Source: Actinomadura litoris (GTDB lineage: Bacteria > Actinomycetota > Actinomycetes > Streptosporangiales > Streptosporangiaceae). Taken from it: DNA of 64,000 nucleotides. The notes beneath the pieces were generated by a model. The model did no database searches. It had not been told where the DNA came from and saw nothing but the letters and a program-made list of their open reading frames with translations. This document shows, one piece after another, positions 56,157-64,000 of the stretch. How positions within the stretch are numbered: position 1 is the stretch's first letter; the number at the start of each line of letters is the position of its first letter. The position numbers and the translations under genes are program-made. The DNA lies in the NCBI RefSeq assembly GCF_009733595.1, contig NZ_WOFH01000015.1, positions 175,746-239,745 on the forward strand. Reading direction: 5' to 3'.

Positions 56157-56597
56157 ATGATTCTATCGCGTGAAAGGATTGCGATCGCCGCCTACCTCGC
56201 CATCCTCCAAAGCCCCGGCACCCAGCGCGCCTACCGCTCCACCCTGCGGGCCCTGCGCGCCGAGTTCAGCCCGCCCGACGCGCCATTCACCGTCGCAGAG
56301 TTCGACACCGACGCCAGCGCCGACCGGGTGACCGACTGGTTCACCGGCCGGTGGGGCCAGCGCGCCCCAGCCACCTTCAACCGCAACCTGGACGCGCTGC
56401 GCTCAGCCGTCAGCTACTTGCAAGACCAGCACTGGCTGTCAACCGATCCGACGCGGCGGCTACGCCGACGCGGCCGCACCCCCGACCGCACCCGGGCCCT
56501 GTCGCACTCCGAGATCGACGCGCTGTTCGATCAGGACCTGGCGCTACGGGAGCGGACGCTCTACACGCTGCTGTATTCCCTGAACTTCGCTGCTTGA
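56157..56597 (+). pseudogene. Tyrosine integrase N-terminal half
   Basis: The SAM-like core-binding domain of a XerC-type recombinase (AYLAILQSPGTQRAYRSTLR, ATFNRNLDALRSAVSYLQDQ) and the beginning of the catalytic domain (RALSHSEIDALFDQDLALRE, RTLYTLLYS). It stops just before the first catalytic Arg would occur. The rest is missing. Confidence 0.7.
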
Positions 56598-56626
56598 TCG
56601 TTGCCGACTGCTGTGGGACTTTTGAG

Positions 56627-57320
56627 TCAGGCCGATGGCGACGGGTCGTCGATCGAGCGGACCAGGGTGGGGACCCCGAGCTCGACCACCGTGCGGCCTT
56701 CGGGGCGCCTGTTGAGTTGAGCGAGCTTCTCTTCAGCGCCGCTGAGACCGATCTTGAGCCCTTCGACTTCGCCCAGCCAGCCCTCGCGCTCGGCCTCGAT
56801 GATGCGTGCGGACAGGTTGTCCCGGATCTCGAAGCCGCTCGCGCTGGGTGGGGTCGGGCCAGAGCATGGGGCAGCGGACGCAGGCGTGTTCGTGGATGCA
56901 GGGGGTGCCGAACGCTCGGCCGCAGGCACCGATGGAGACTTTGCGGCGTTCGAAGTGGCCGAGGAACTCTTGCCATTCCTCGTCGGCGGGGACGCGGTAT
57001 TCCTCGCTCGGGCGGAGCTCGCGGCGGCGCGCCAGGAAGGCCTGGTGAGCCTGGATTGCCTCTTCGGGATAGATCGCCTTGTAGCCGAGAGTGACGTTGA
57101 TGTCCTGGTGACCGGCGAGGATCTGGGCGATGTGCGGAGGCAGGCCGCCCATGATGGCGTCGGTGATGAACAGCCGACGGAAGTCGTGTGGGGTGTAGTG
57201 CAGCGGTCCGCCGGTGGCGGGGTCGGTCAAGCCGGTGTCGGTGAGGGCTTGGGACAGCAGGCGGCGGATGGTTTCGTCGCCGATCCGTCGGTGCTCGGTG
57301 CGGACCCCGGCGCTGGAAGT
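56627..57320 (-). pseudogene. Large integrase C-terminal half, cut at the IS3 end
   Basis: The catalytic half of a tyrosine integrase: TPHDFRRLFITDAIMGG (H-x-x-R), AQILAGHQDINVTLGYK (His and Tyr), then a Cys-containing tail HEHACVRCPMLWPD. Near 56835 a frameshift moves coding to EIRDNLSARIIEAEREGWLG and KLAQLNRRPEGRTVVELGVP. The 5' part, with the first catalytic Arg, ends exactly at the IS3 left repeat. It is a different type from the fragment at 56157. Confidence 0.75.
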
Positions 57321-57361
57321 GAGGGGCCCTGCGTTTTCCGGACAGTGGCTTGATGGATGTC

Positions 57362-58243
57362 CTACGCGGCCTGGTGTCGGCTCAGGTACTCGGTGTGGAC
57401 CTCCAGAGGGGTCCGGTACCCGATCGCCGAGTGAAGCCTACGTCGATTGTAGAAGCCTTCGATGTATTGGACGACCGCGCTGCGCGCTTTGGCGCGTGTG
57501 GCAAATACCATGCGGTGGAGCCACTCGTTCTTCAGGGAGCCGAAGAATGACTCGGCCATGGCATTATCCCAGCACACTCCCGTCCGCCCCACCGAGCGAC
57601 GCATCCGATACCTGCGTAGATGGCTGCCGAACTCCTCACTGGTGTAGTTCGAACCACGGTCGGAATGGAAAATGCATCCGGGCTCGATGTCGATGTGCCC
57701 GGCCGCCGAGTCCAGCGCGGCGTTGATGAGCGAGGTCTTGAAGTGATCGGCCATCGCCCACCCGACGACCATCTTGGAGTGGCAGTCGATGACGGTCGCC
57801 AGATAAAGGAAACCCTCCCAGGTAGGGATGTGGGTGATATCGCCGAGGAGTTTGATGCCGGGCCGCTCGGCGGCGAAGTCCCGTTCGACCAGGTCGGGAA
57901 GGTCACGCGGGTCGCCGGCCAGGGTGGTGATCGGCCGCCAGGGCCTGGACTGCACCGGCTGCAGGCCCAACTCGCGCATCAACCGCCGGACCAGTCCCGG
58001 CAAGACCTGTCCACCGGAACGGGCTGGCACGACGTGGATCCGGCGGTACCCGTAGGTCTCGTGGTTGGCGTCGAACACCGCCTGGATCATCGCTTTCAGG
58101 CGCTGTCGTCGTTCCGCGGTCGCCGACACCGGCCGTCCGCGCCATTCGTAATATCCCGATCGTGACACGTGCAACCAGGCACACATGTCGATGACGGCGT
58201 GGTCGGCCTTCTCCGCGTCGATGAACTCGTACTTGGCGGTCAC
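57362..58243 (-). CDS. IS3 OrfB transposase
   Basis: A 293-residue rve-type DDE integrase domain. It contains HVSRSGYYEWRGRP, HETYGYRRIHV, the first Asp in LLGDITHIPTWEGFLYLATV, the second in FHSDRGSNYTSEEF, and the Glu in AESFFGSLKNEWLHR, with final YNRRRLHSAIGYRTPLE. The GTG start overlaps the orfA stop; a programmed shift usually joins OrfA and OrfB. The frame is intact. Confidence 0.92.
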   Translation of the reverse strand: MTAKYEFIDAEKADHAVIDMCAWLHVSRSGYYEWRGRPVSATAERRQRLKAMIQAVFDANHETYGYRRIHVVPARSGGQVLPGLVRRLMRELGLQPVQSRPWRPITTLAGDPRDLPDLVERDFAAERPGIKLLGDITHIPTWEGFLYLATVIDCHSKMVVGWAMADHFKTSLINAALDSAAGHIDIEPGCIFHSDRGSNYTSEEFGSHLRRYRMRRSVGRTGVCWDNAMAESFFGSLKNEWLHRMVFATRAKARSAVVQYIEGFYNRRRLHSAIGYRTPLEVHTEYLSRHQAA

Positions 58244-58538
58244 CGGTGATCCCTGGCGAAGAAGGCCGCGGCTTTCTTCAGGAACTCGTTCTCTTCGCGG
58301 AGTTTACGGTTCTCTCGTTCGAGTTGGAGCTCCCGCCAGCTCTTATGCCCGCCTCCGCCGGTGTCGATGGCGGCCGCGTCGCCGTGCCTCCTGCGGTAGT
58401 CCTTCACCCAGTTGCCCAGGGTGGTGTCATGGATCCGACCTCACGCGCAACGTGGGCGATGGGGCGCGGGCCGTCCAGAACCATGCGGACGATCTCGTCC
58501 TTGTGCTCCTGGGCGAAATGCCGCCTCTGTCGCACCAA
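58240..58538 (-). pseudogene. IS3 OrfA with one-base deletion
   Basis: The HTH half reads RQRRHFAQEHKDEIVRMVLD and GPRPIAHVAREVG. Then a base is missing near 58432, and the coding continues one frame over: HDTTLGNWVKDYRRRHG, WRELQLERENRKLREENEFL (leucine zipper), KKAAAFFA. The start is GTG 58535 or TTG 58538. The lesion would prevent normal OrfAB fusion, so the element is probably not autonomous. Confidence 0.8.
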
Positions 58539-58604
58539 CGACCTTCCCTTCCGGTTCTCCCTAACTCTAGCTGGGAAGCTGTCCGGAATCTCCGGGGCAC
58601 CTCA

Positions 58605-58845
58605 CGCTCCGGCGCCGCTCCTTGTACAGACAGCGAGTGGCGACCTTGTAGAGATAAGCTTCCGGCTTATCTAGGCTGCGGATTGTCTGCCAGTAAAGGC
58701 GGGTCGCCAGGAAAGTGTCCTGCACGATATCGTCGGCGGTAGTTTCCCCACTACCAGCATTGATCAGATATCCTCGTAGGGCGCTCATGTTCCGCTCGAA
58801 GAACACGGCAAACTCCTCCGCCTCCTTCTGATCATCACCCCTCAT
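58605..58845 (-). pseudogene. ECF sigma factor cut by IS3
   Basis: Sigma-70 region 2: FAVFFERNMSALRGYLINAG, TADDIVQDTFLATRLYWQTI, then DKPEAYLYKVATRCLYKERR. It ends at the right end of the IS3 element; region 4 is absent on the other side, where an integrase fragment lies. The start overlaps the preceding small gene by 11 nt. Confidence 0.8.
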
Positions 58846-59107
58846 CGGGAGAGGCGGTCGGCTCGGGGTGTGAGCTTTTCAGTTGAGGCGTGCAGGCACT
58901 CGGTAGCCGGATGACGCGGAATCGTCCTCCGACTTCGTACTCCACTAGTTCACCTCCCGGCGGCAGGAGTCTGATCACCTGCGCGGTCCCGGCGTTGCGC
59001 TCGTGCTCCAACGCGATAACCGTCCGTCCGTAGCTGCGGACCGCCAAGTACCGCCAGATCCCAGAGCAGCGTGAGATCGCGGCGATGATGGCACGACCTT
59101 GCGCCAT
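58835..59107 (-). CDS. Unknown protein upstream of the sigma remnant
   Basis: A 90-residue protein of unknown family. It contains SYGRTVIALEHERNAGTAQV and GGELVEYEVGGRFRVIRLP, and its 3' end overlaps the sigma factor start by 11 nt. The overlap suggests it was the first gene of the sigma operon. There is no membrane helix or Cys pair, so it is not an obvious anti-sigma factor. Confidence 0.45.
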   Translation of the reverse strand: MAQGRAIIAAISRCSGIWRYLAVRSYGRTVIALEHERNAGTAQVIRLLPPGGELVEYEVGGRFRVIRLPSACTPQLKSSHPEPTASPDEG

Positions 59108-59280
59108 AGATGGCTCCCCACATCGATCGGCACGTCAAGGAGTACACCGACTACAGGCGTTACGGAGCCAGATTGGTTGAGTGGAATCGCAAGATCTTCT
59201 GCTGCCCGGTCGGTGAACCGCTCAACACATCGCCCGAGCTGCTCTAGCTCGCGGTGTCCGGTTGCGGGCGTATCTAGCTG

Positions 59281-62200
59281 ATGACCTGTGCTGATCGGCC
59301 CGGCGCGGCAATGATGGCGGCCATGACAGGCCAGCATACCGATGATGATCGCGAGGGCGCCGAGCGTGAGGGCACCGAACGCATCGCCGACGAGGTCTCC
59401 GGTCGCAGTCGGCGAGACCTGGCCAATGGTGCTGACACGGCCACGACGGCGCGCAGGGCGGGCGGCCCACTGGCCAAGTACGTCTTCGGTGTACTCACCG
59501 CTGGTCTCGCGATGGTGAGCGCGGCGGTCGCCAGCAATCAGATCCTCAACGACGATAAGTGGGCGCTGAAGTGGGTGTTGCCTGCGCTCGCCTTCACGAC
59601 GTTGGGGCTGGTGGTGACGGCCGCCCCCGAGCGGGCCGTTGCAGTACCCAGGAGGGTGTCGCGGCGTGAGTACCGGCGGCGGGTGCACGCGTCGACGGAG
59701 CAGATGGAGACGGTGGGGGTGGTCACCCAGGCGGAGTATGTGCTGCGCACGCGACAGGTCTACGTCGACGTTGCCCTGCAGCCCCTGCCTGTTACCCAAG
59801 CTTCCAGCGATACCGGTGTCGGCCGGCCATCCGGAGTCGCCCCCCAGGAGGCGGGGGTGCGGGTGTCGTTGGCCTCTTTCTTGGCCCCTGCGAGAGTACT
59901 GGCAGTGCTGGGCGCGGCAGGGTCGGGCAAGACGACGCTGGCCCGCTACACCGCATTGGACCTCGCCGAGCGGGAGTGGCGGCCGTGGCGCCACAGGTTT
60001 TGGCGGCGCCGGCCGCTGCCGCTGCTGCTGTATCTACGGGACCACGCCGAGACGATCCTGACGGGGTCTCAGGAGGGCGGTCGGCGGATCGGGCTGGCAG
60101 ACGCCGCAGCGGCGGCGCGGTGGCTGGACGGTGTGGTCACCGCCGGCTGGCTGGAGCGCCAGCTCGGCAGGGACCGCTGCGTGGTACTACTCGACGGCCT
60201 GGACGAGGTCGCCGACGGCGCCGACCGCAAACGCGTGGTCGACTGGGTCGAACGTCAGATCGCCCGCTACCCCGGTAACGCCTTCGTCATCACTTCTCGG
60301 CCCCACGGTTATGAGGATAACCGGCTCGCTAACGCTGAGATCCTGCGTGTGCAGCGGTTCACCACTGATCAAATCCGCGAGTTTCTGCACGCCTGGTACC
60401 GGGCCATCGAGCATCGGGCCCGCCAAGGCGACCGCACGCAGATCGACAGAGATGCCGCAGCTGCCGCCCAGGACCTGTTCGACCGTGTCAACGCTCTACC
60501 CGCGCTGTACGACCTGGCCGCCAACCCCCTGCTTCTGACCATGATCGCCAACGTGCACCGGTACGGCGGACAGTTGCCCGCCGGCCGCGCCGCCCTGTAC
60601 GCCGAGATCTGCTTGGTCCTCGTGCACCGCCGCCAGGACGTCCGGGACATCATCATCGACCCGAAAGTCGACGCCTTGACCGGCCAGCAGAAGCAACTCA
60701 TCGTCCAAGAACTTGCCTGGCACATGATGCGCCACAAACTTCGCGATATCTCCATCACCGAAGCCAGCCGGGCTGTACGCGCTGTACTGCGGCGCACCAA
60801 CCCCGACCTGGCTCCCGAGGTTTTTCTGAACTATGTCCGCCGCGTCGGCCTACTTGCCGAGCATCGCTACGGCCACTACGGCTTTGTTCACCTCACCTTG
60901 CAAGAGCACCTCGCCGCTGAGTCAGCCCGCGAACCCCGCCACGAGGCTCGTCGCCAGCTTCTGATCACCAGCGTCAATGACCCCTGGTGGCGCGAGACCA
61001 TCCTGCTGTGGGCAGCCGGTACCGACGCCACGCCCTTGGTCCAAGCGTGTCTACAGGCTCGCAGCGTCAACGCCCTCAGTCTCGCCTACGCCTTGGACGC
61101 CCAGGCCCGCGAAATCGATCCCGACCTACGCGAGCAACTCAACCAGATTCTTCCCCTTACACCCACAAACCCTGAAGAGGCCCGCCTACTGGACGGCATC
61201 GCCGCCGACCGCCTACTGCACACCACTCACAGCCTTCCCGGAGGAACCCGCCTATGCGCCACACCCGTCACCACAGATTTGTGGAACCGCTACACCGCTC
61301 ACACCAACGCGCCCCCCATCGTCTCTGGGACGACCCAGGGTCCTTGGAGCGCCGACATCCAGGGCCTTCTTACGTGGCTTAACGCGCTCAATCCTGACAC
61401 CCCTTACCGGTTGCCCACCCCACAAGAAGCCCACCAAGCATTCGCTCAGGGCCACCATCCCGATCTCACCGCCATCTGGGCCAGCACTCCTGGACAAACT
61501 CCCTCTCTCGTTCTGCATCCAGGACAACCACATCCCTACGTCCCCACAGCCGAAAAGACCCGTAACCTTCCCGACCTGATCGCCGCCTGCATCTGGCCTC
61601 TCATCCACCTCGTCCACCGCGCATCCCCCCACCCGCTGAGCCGCTTGCTCCGTTACGGACGCCCCCGCAACCTCTCCGACCCCATTGACCAAGTGATTCA
61701 CGTCCTCGACCTCCTCCTCGCCCTCAACCGTGCCCTCGACACAGCCCGCAACTTCGACCACACCCTCGCCCTCGACCCCGACCGTGACCTCAACCAGGTG
61801 CTCGATCGCGACCGTGCTCTCAACCTCGCCCTCGACCTCGCCCGCGATCTCGACCGCAACCTGGCCCGCGCCCTCAAACTCGCCAGCGACCTCGATCTCG
61901 ATCTCGCCCTCTCCCCCGCTCGTGCCCTCGACCTCGCCCGCGCCTTCGCCCGCGACCTCGCTCGCGCCCTCCACAATGCTCACGACCTTGCCCGTGACCT
62001 TGCCCGCGCCCGCGGCCTAGCCCTCGACCGCGCCTACGACCTCGCGCGTGCACCTGCGCTCGACAGCGCCCGTGATCTCGAGCGCGTTCTTGGCCACGCC
62101 CGCGACCTCGCACGCGATCTCGACCCCGATCTCGGCCTCGAAATTGACCGCAACATCGGGCTCGACGTCGTCCTCGACATCGCCCTCGAAGTCGACCGTG

Positions 62201-62931
62201 CCGTCGACCGCGACCTCGACGATGACTTCGACCTTGCCCTCGATCACGATCTCGCTGTCGACCTCGCCCTCGACCTCGCTCGCGACCTCGCCCTCGCCCT
62301 TGCCCTCGACCGCGACCTTGACCGCGACCTCGCACGCGACCTCGCCCTTGACCGCGACCTCGCCCTCGGCCTCGACCGCGGCCTCGACCGCGACCTCGCT
62401 GTCGCCCGGATGGTCGGTACGGTCCTTGATGACGTGGATCTGCCGACACAATTCTCGCTCGCACGAAGTTGTGTCGATCTAGTCGGTCACTACTTCGCCA
62501 ATGTCGACCGTCGAACCCCCCGGCCAGGTAGGACCCGTCAACCAGCCTTGGGAGCCGGCTTTCGCCTCTTCCTCACTCACGAACTGGACAAGACGGGGAG
62601 TTTTCGCTCGCCGGCCGATGACCCGACTGCCGTACTCCAACGTTTGATCAATGTTCAGAATAGCAATCCGGCACCGCTAGCGCCGGAAGTTGATCGGATG
62701 CTGAAAGGTGCATTGCGCCTACTCGACCCTCTGGTAGAGCGGAGTCGCCCGATCAGGCCGACTGACCTGGTATTTGCCTCAATGCTTGTGATGGCGGCGA
62801 TCTCACGACTGCAAGAGAAGAAGCGGGTACACGTAGAACTGATACGAGAGCTAACCAGCACCCTCGCTACCCTGATCGCTCTCATCTCCACCACACCTAC
62901 TGGCGTCGCCGTGGTTCTGGCGCGAGCATGA
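59281..62931 (+). CDS. NACHT NTPase with membrane anchor and Asp-Leu repeat
   Basis: A 1,216-residue STAND protein. Two membrane helices lie at ~66-86 and ~96-114. The NACHT domain covers ~205-480: P-loop VLGAAGSGKTTLARY near 213, Walker B CVVLLDGLDEVADGADR near 302, FVITSRPHGYED near 337, and LAANPLLLTMIANVHRYGG near 418. A winged helix and the HYGFVHLTLQEHLAAES motif follow near 545. Residues ~655-770 weakly resemble an FGE/SUMF1-like domain (YRLPTPQEAHQAFAQG). Residues ~805-1045 are a low-complexity DLxx repeat. The C-terminal ~150 residues are helical. NACHT proteins often act in bacterial immunity or signalling. The start is uncertain (59281 or 59323). Confidence 0.85.
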   Translation: MTCADRPGAAMMAAMTGQHTDDDREGAEREGTERIADEVSGRSRRDLANGADTATTARRAGGPLAKYVFGVLTAGLAMVSAAVASNQILNDDKWALKWVLPALAFTTLGLVVTAAPERAVAVPRRVSRREYRRRVHASTEQMETVGVVTQAEYVLRTRQVYVDVALQPLPVTQASSDTGVGRPSGVAPQEAGVRVSLASFLAPARVLAVLGAAGSGKTTLARYTALDLAEREWRPWRHRFWRRRPLPLLLYLRDHAETILTGSQEGGRRIGLADAAAAARWLDGVVTAGWLERQLGRDRCVVLLDGLDEVADGADRKRVVDWVERQIARYPGNAFVITSRPHGYEDNRLANAEILRVQRFTTDQIREFLHAWYRAIEHRARQGDRTQIDRDAAAAAQDLFDRVNALPALYDLAANPLLLTMIANVHRYGGQLPAGRAALYAEICLVLVHRRQDVRDIIIDPKVDALTGQQKQLIVQELAWHMMRHKLRDISITEASRAVRAVLRRTNPDLAPEVFLNYVRRVGLLAEHRYGHYGFVHLTLQEHLAAESAREPRHEARRQLLITSVNDPWWRETILLWAAGTDATPLVQACLQARSVNALSLAYALDAQAREIDPDLREQLNQILPLTPTNPEEARLLDGIAADRLLHTTHSLPGGTRLCATPVTTDLWNRYTAHTNAPPIVSGTTQGPWSADIQGLLTWLNALNPDTPYRLPTPQEAHQAFAQGHHPDLTAIWASTPGQTPSLVLHPGQPHPYVPTAEKTRNLPDLIAACIWPLIHLVHRASPHPLSRLLRYGRPRNLSDPIDQVIHVLDLLLALNRALDTARNFDHTLALDPDRDLNQVLDRDRALNLALDLARDLDRNLARALKLASDLDLDLALSPARALDLARAFARDLARALHNAHDLARDLARARGLALDRAYDLARAPALDSARDLERVLGHARDLARDLDPDLGLEIDRNIGLDVVLDIALEVDRAVDRDLDDDFDLALDHDLAVDLALDLARDLALALALDRDLDRDLARDLALDRDLALGLDRGLDRDLAVARMVGTVLDDVDLPTQFSLARSCVDLVGHYFANVDRRTPRPGRTRQPALGAGFRLFLTHELDKTGSFRSPADDPTAVLQRLINVQNSNPAPLAPEVDRMLKGALRLLDPLVERSRPIRPTDLVFASMLVMAAISRLQEKKRVHVELIRELTSTLATLIALISTTPTGVAVVLARA
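61690..62410 (+). repeat. Low-complexity CTCGACC-type repeat region
   Basis: About 720 bases dominated by GACCTCGCC, CTCGACCGC and GCCCTCGAC words in phase with codons, giving Asp-Leu/Ala-Arg/Ala-Leu tetrapeptides. The strand asymmetry is strong (the coding strand is C-rich, the other G-rich). Confidence 0.8.
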
Positions 62932-63016
62932 GCACGTTTTCAGAGCCCGTCAGGGACTTCACAGAAAATCACGGCCTGCCGTCTTTGCTCGATGGCTTCG
63001 AAGTTTAATGCAGCAC

Positions 63017-63361
63017 TCACCGGAAGTCATCGGTGTCCCCAGTCGATATCTCCCGGACCTTCCTGCCACCGTCGTACCGAATCGTTAAGCGCACGATGTA
63101 AGCCAGCTGGCCGTCTTCTGCCTGTGCCATCGCGAAGGGCGCCGTGTCGCGGTGCGGCTCGGGTTCCAGGCGGAGGATGAACCTGTCAGCTGCTCCCGGT
63201 TGCAGCTCGTGTGCTGGGCCGAGGCCCTCGGGATCGCGGGGAAAGATCGGCTCATCACGGCAGAGCCGCGAGGCACGCCTCACCGCATTTCCGGCCCGCC
63301 GTGACCCCACATGCCCGCACCGGCCAACGGTTCGAACCGAGAACGACTCACTCATCCCCAT
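63017..63361 (-). CDS. Unknown small protein
   Basis: A possible 114-residue protein. The last 55 residues (RFILRLEPEPHRDTAPFAMA, then YIVRLTIRYDGGRKVREIS) have good codon bias and a strand-rich pattern. The first half is Arg-rich and may be untranslated. No family is recognised. It lies between the NACHT gene and IS5 DNA. Confidence 0.4.
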   Translation of the reverse strand: MGMSESFSVRTVGRCGHVGSRRAGNAVRRASRLCRDEPIFPRDPEGLGPAHELQPGAADRFILRLEPEPHRDTAPFAMAQAEDGQLAYIVRLTIRYDGGRKVREISTGDTDDFR

Positions 63362-63398
63362 GCCGGCACACGTTGCCGCCTAGGGCCTGTTTCTTGGA

Positions 63399-63890
63399 TC
63401 AGGTGCGCAGCCAGATGAGCAGGATGGCAACGCTGACGGTGCCGGTGAAGATGTAGGCACGTTTGTCAAAACGGGTGGCCGCGGCCCGGAACTGTTTGAT
63501 GCGGTTGATGGCTCGCTCGACGGTGTTGCGGTGCTTGTAGCGCTCGGAGTCGAAGCGGGGCGGGCGCCCGCCCCGGCGGCCGCGGTTGCGGCGGTATCGC
63601 CGCTGGTCGGCCGGTTCGGGAATGGTGTGTGCGATCCCGCGCCGCCGCAGGTGAGCACGGTTGGCACGCGAGGAGTAGGCCTTGTCCGCCAACACGTGAT
63701 CGGGACGGCGGCGCGGGCGGCCCGGCCCCATCCTTGCGACATTGATGGCGTCCAGGACGGCGATGAACTGCGGACAGTCGCCCCACTGACCAGGAGTGAT
63801 GAGAAAGGACAGGACCCGGCAGCGCCCATCGGCGGCCAGATGGATCTTGGTGGACAACCCGCCCCGCGAGCGTCCTAGGTCCTGTCCGGT
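63399..63890 (-). pseudogene. IS5-family transposase, 5' truncated
   Basis: The C-terminal ~165 residues of an IS5 (IS427-like) transposase: LGRSRGGLSTKIHLAADG, RVLSFLITPGQWGDCPQFI, VLADKAYSSRANRAHLRRRG (second Asp), and ERYKHRNTVERAINRIKQFR (Glu). It ends FTGTVSVAILLIWLRT. The upstream OrfA part is missing; instead, DNA of an oppositely oriented IS5 copy begins near 63885. A terminus-like GGGCCTGTTTCTTGGATC lies just outside the 3' end, at 63383. Confidence 0.8.
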
Positions 63891-63943
63891 GGATCTGGGT
63901 GTTTGGCTGAGGCTGATCTGTGTCCTGGGTTGTGATGGTGGAC

Positions 63944-64000
63944 ATGGTGCGTCGTCATGAGCTCACCGATGCCGCCTGGGCGCGGATCGAGCCGTTGTTG
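63944..64000 (+). CDS. Start of an IS5-type transposase, cut by the window end
   Basis: Nineteen codons, MVRRHELTDAAWARIEPLL, the typical N-terminus of IS5-family transposases. The gene runs off the window, so its integrity is unknown. Confidence 0.75.
   Translation, partial: MVRRHELTDAAWARIEPLL

Larger units (their letters stand above)
57320..58604 (-). mobile_element. IS3-family element, 1,285 bp
   Basis: The 27-bp terminal inverted repeats (57320-57346 and 58578-58604) match at 20 positions, with outer TGAGG and inner TTCCGGACAG conserved. They enclose orfA and orfB on the minus strand. No 3-4 bp target duplication flanks it, and genes are cut at both ends. Confidence 0.85.

Noticed and set aside
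61874..62464. A minus-strand frame encoding a Gly-Arg-rich protein
   Set aside because: It is antisense to the Asp-Leu repeat of the NACHT gene and arises from the GACCTCGC-type repeat.

Overview
The window is high-GC DNA with strong GC3 bias, GTG starts, GTGA/ATGA stop-start overlaps and several actinobacteria-typical families (a conservon, DUF742, MmyB-like and NB-ARC/TPR regulators, ATP-grasp RiPP genes). It most likely comes from a filamentous actinomycete related to Streptosporangiales or Streptomyces. The exact genus cannot be told from the sequence. No rRNA, tRNA or CRISPR array was recognised.

Layout. (1) 0.1-9.3 kb: a mostly co-directional, tightly overlapping + strand block. It starts with a conservon (CvnA-like ATPase, roadblock CvnB, DUF742 CvnC, GTPase CvnD), then a GAF protein and an acyl-CoA dehydrogenase-like protein lacking the usual catalytic glutamate. 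Two unknown genes, a CPBP membrane protease, two small stop-start-coupled ORFs and a HAD-like protein follow. (2) 9.9-14.5 kb: a DEAD/DEAH helicase with helicase-associated repeats, an AraC-type HTH fused to a UTRA domain, and a TPR protein. (3) 14.8-32.3 kb: an accessory island rich in repeat proteins and STAND-like NTPases. It holds two copies of an HTH/P-loop protein with an array of ~35-residue repeats (one 18-repeat intact, one broken), an intact and a broken NB-ARC protein, pentapeptide-repeat membrane proteins, a frameshifted secreted nuclease and a VanX-like dipeptidase with a stop codon in its EWWH motif. (4) 32.3-39.7 kb: an IS element, a third pentapeptide protein, and a damaged graspetide-type RiPP locus (precursor, ATP-grasp ligase, HTH regulator).

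(5) 40-48.8 kb is a gene graveyard. Remnants of a Tn554-like integrase, ISL3, IS481, IS630 and Tn3 transposases, a methyltransferase, an MmyB-type regulator and a phytanoyl-CoA dioxygenase lie between two small secreted-protein genes, a regulator-like gene with a doubled 12-bp palindrome in front, and a cyclophilin-like lipoprotein. (6) 48.8-55.3 kb: a small catabolic island. A class V aminotransferase and RidA are divergent from an M20 peptidase, an IclR regulator, and 2-oxo acid dehydrogenase E1 alpha and E1 beta. It ends in a frameshifted, truncated acetoacetate decarboxylase and the tail of an MFS exporter. (7) 55.7-64 kb: two integrase fragments, an IS3 element (1,285 bp) that abuts a truncated integrase and a truncated sigma factor, a large NACHT NTPase with a low-complexity Asp-Leu repeat, and IS5 transposase pieces at the end.

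Working together: the conservon block looks like one regulatory operon (membrane-linked GTPase switch). The 48.8-55 kb island looks like an IclR-controlled pathway that deacylates, transaminates and oxidatively decarboxylates an amino compound. The 15-31 kb island and the NACHT gene look like conflict or defence-type sensors, but no phage-defence role can be shown from sequence alone.
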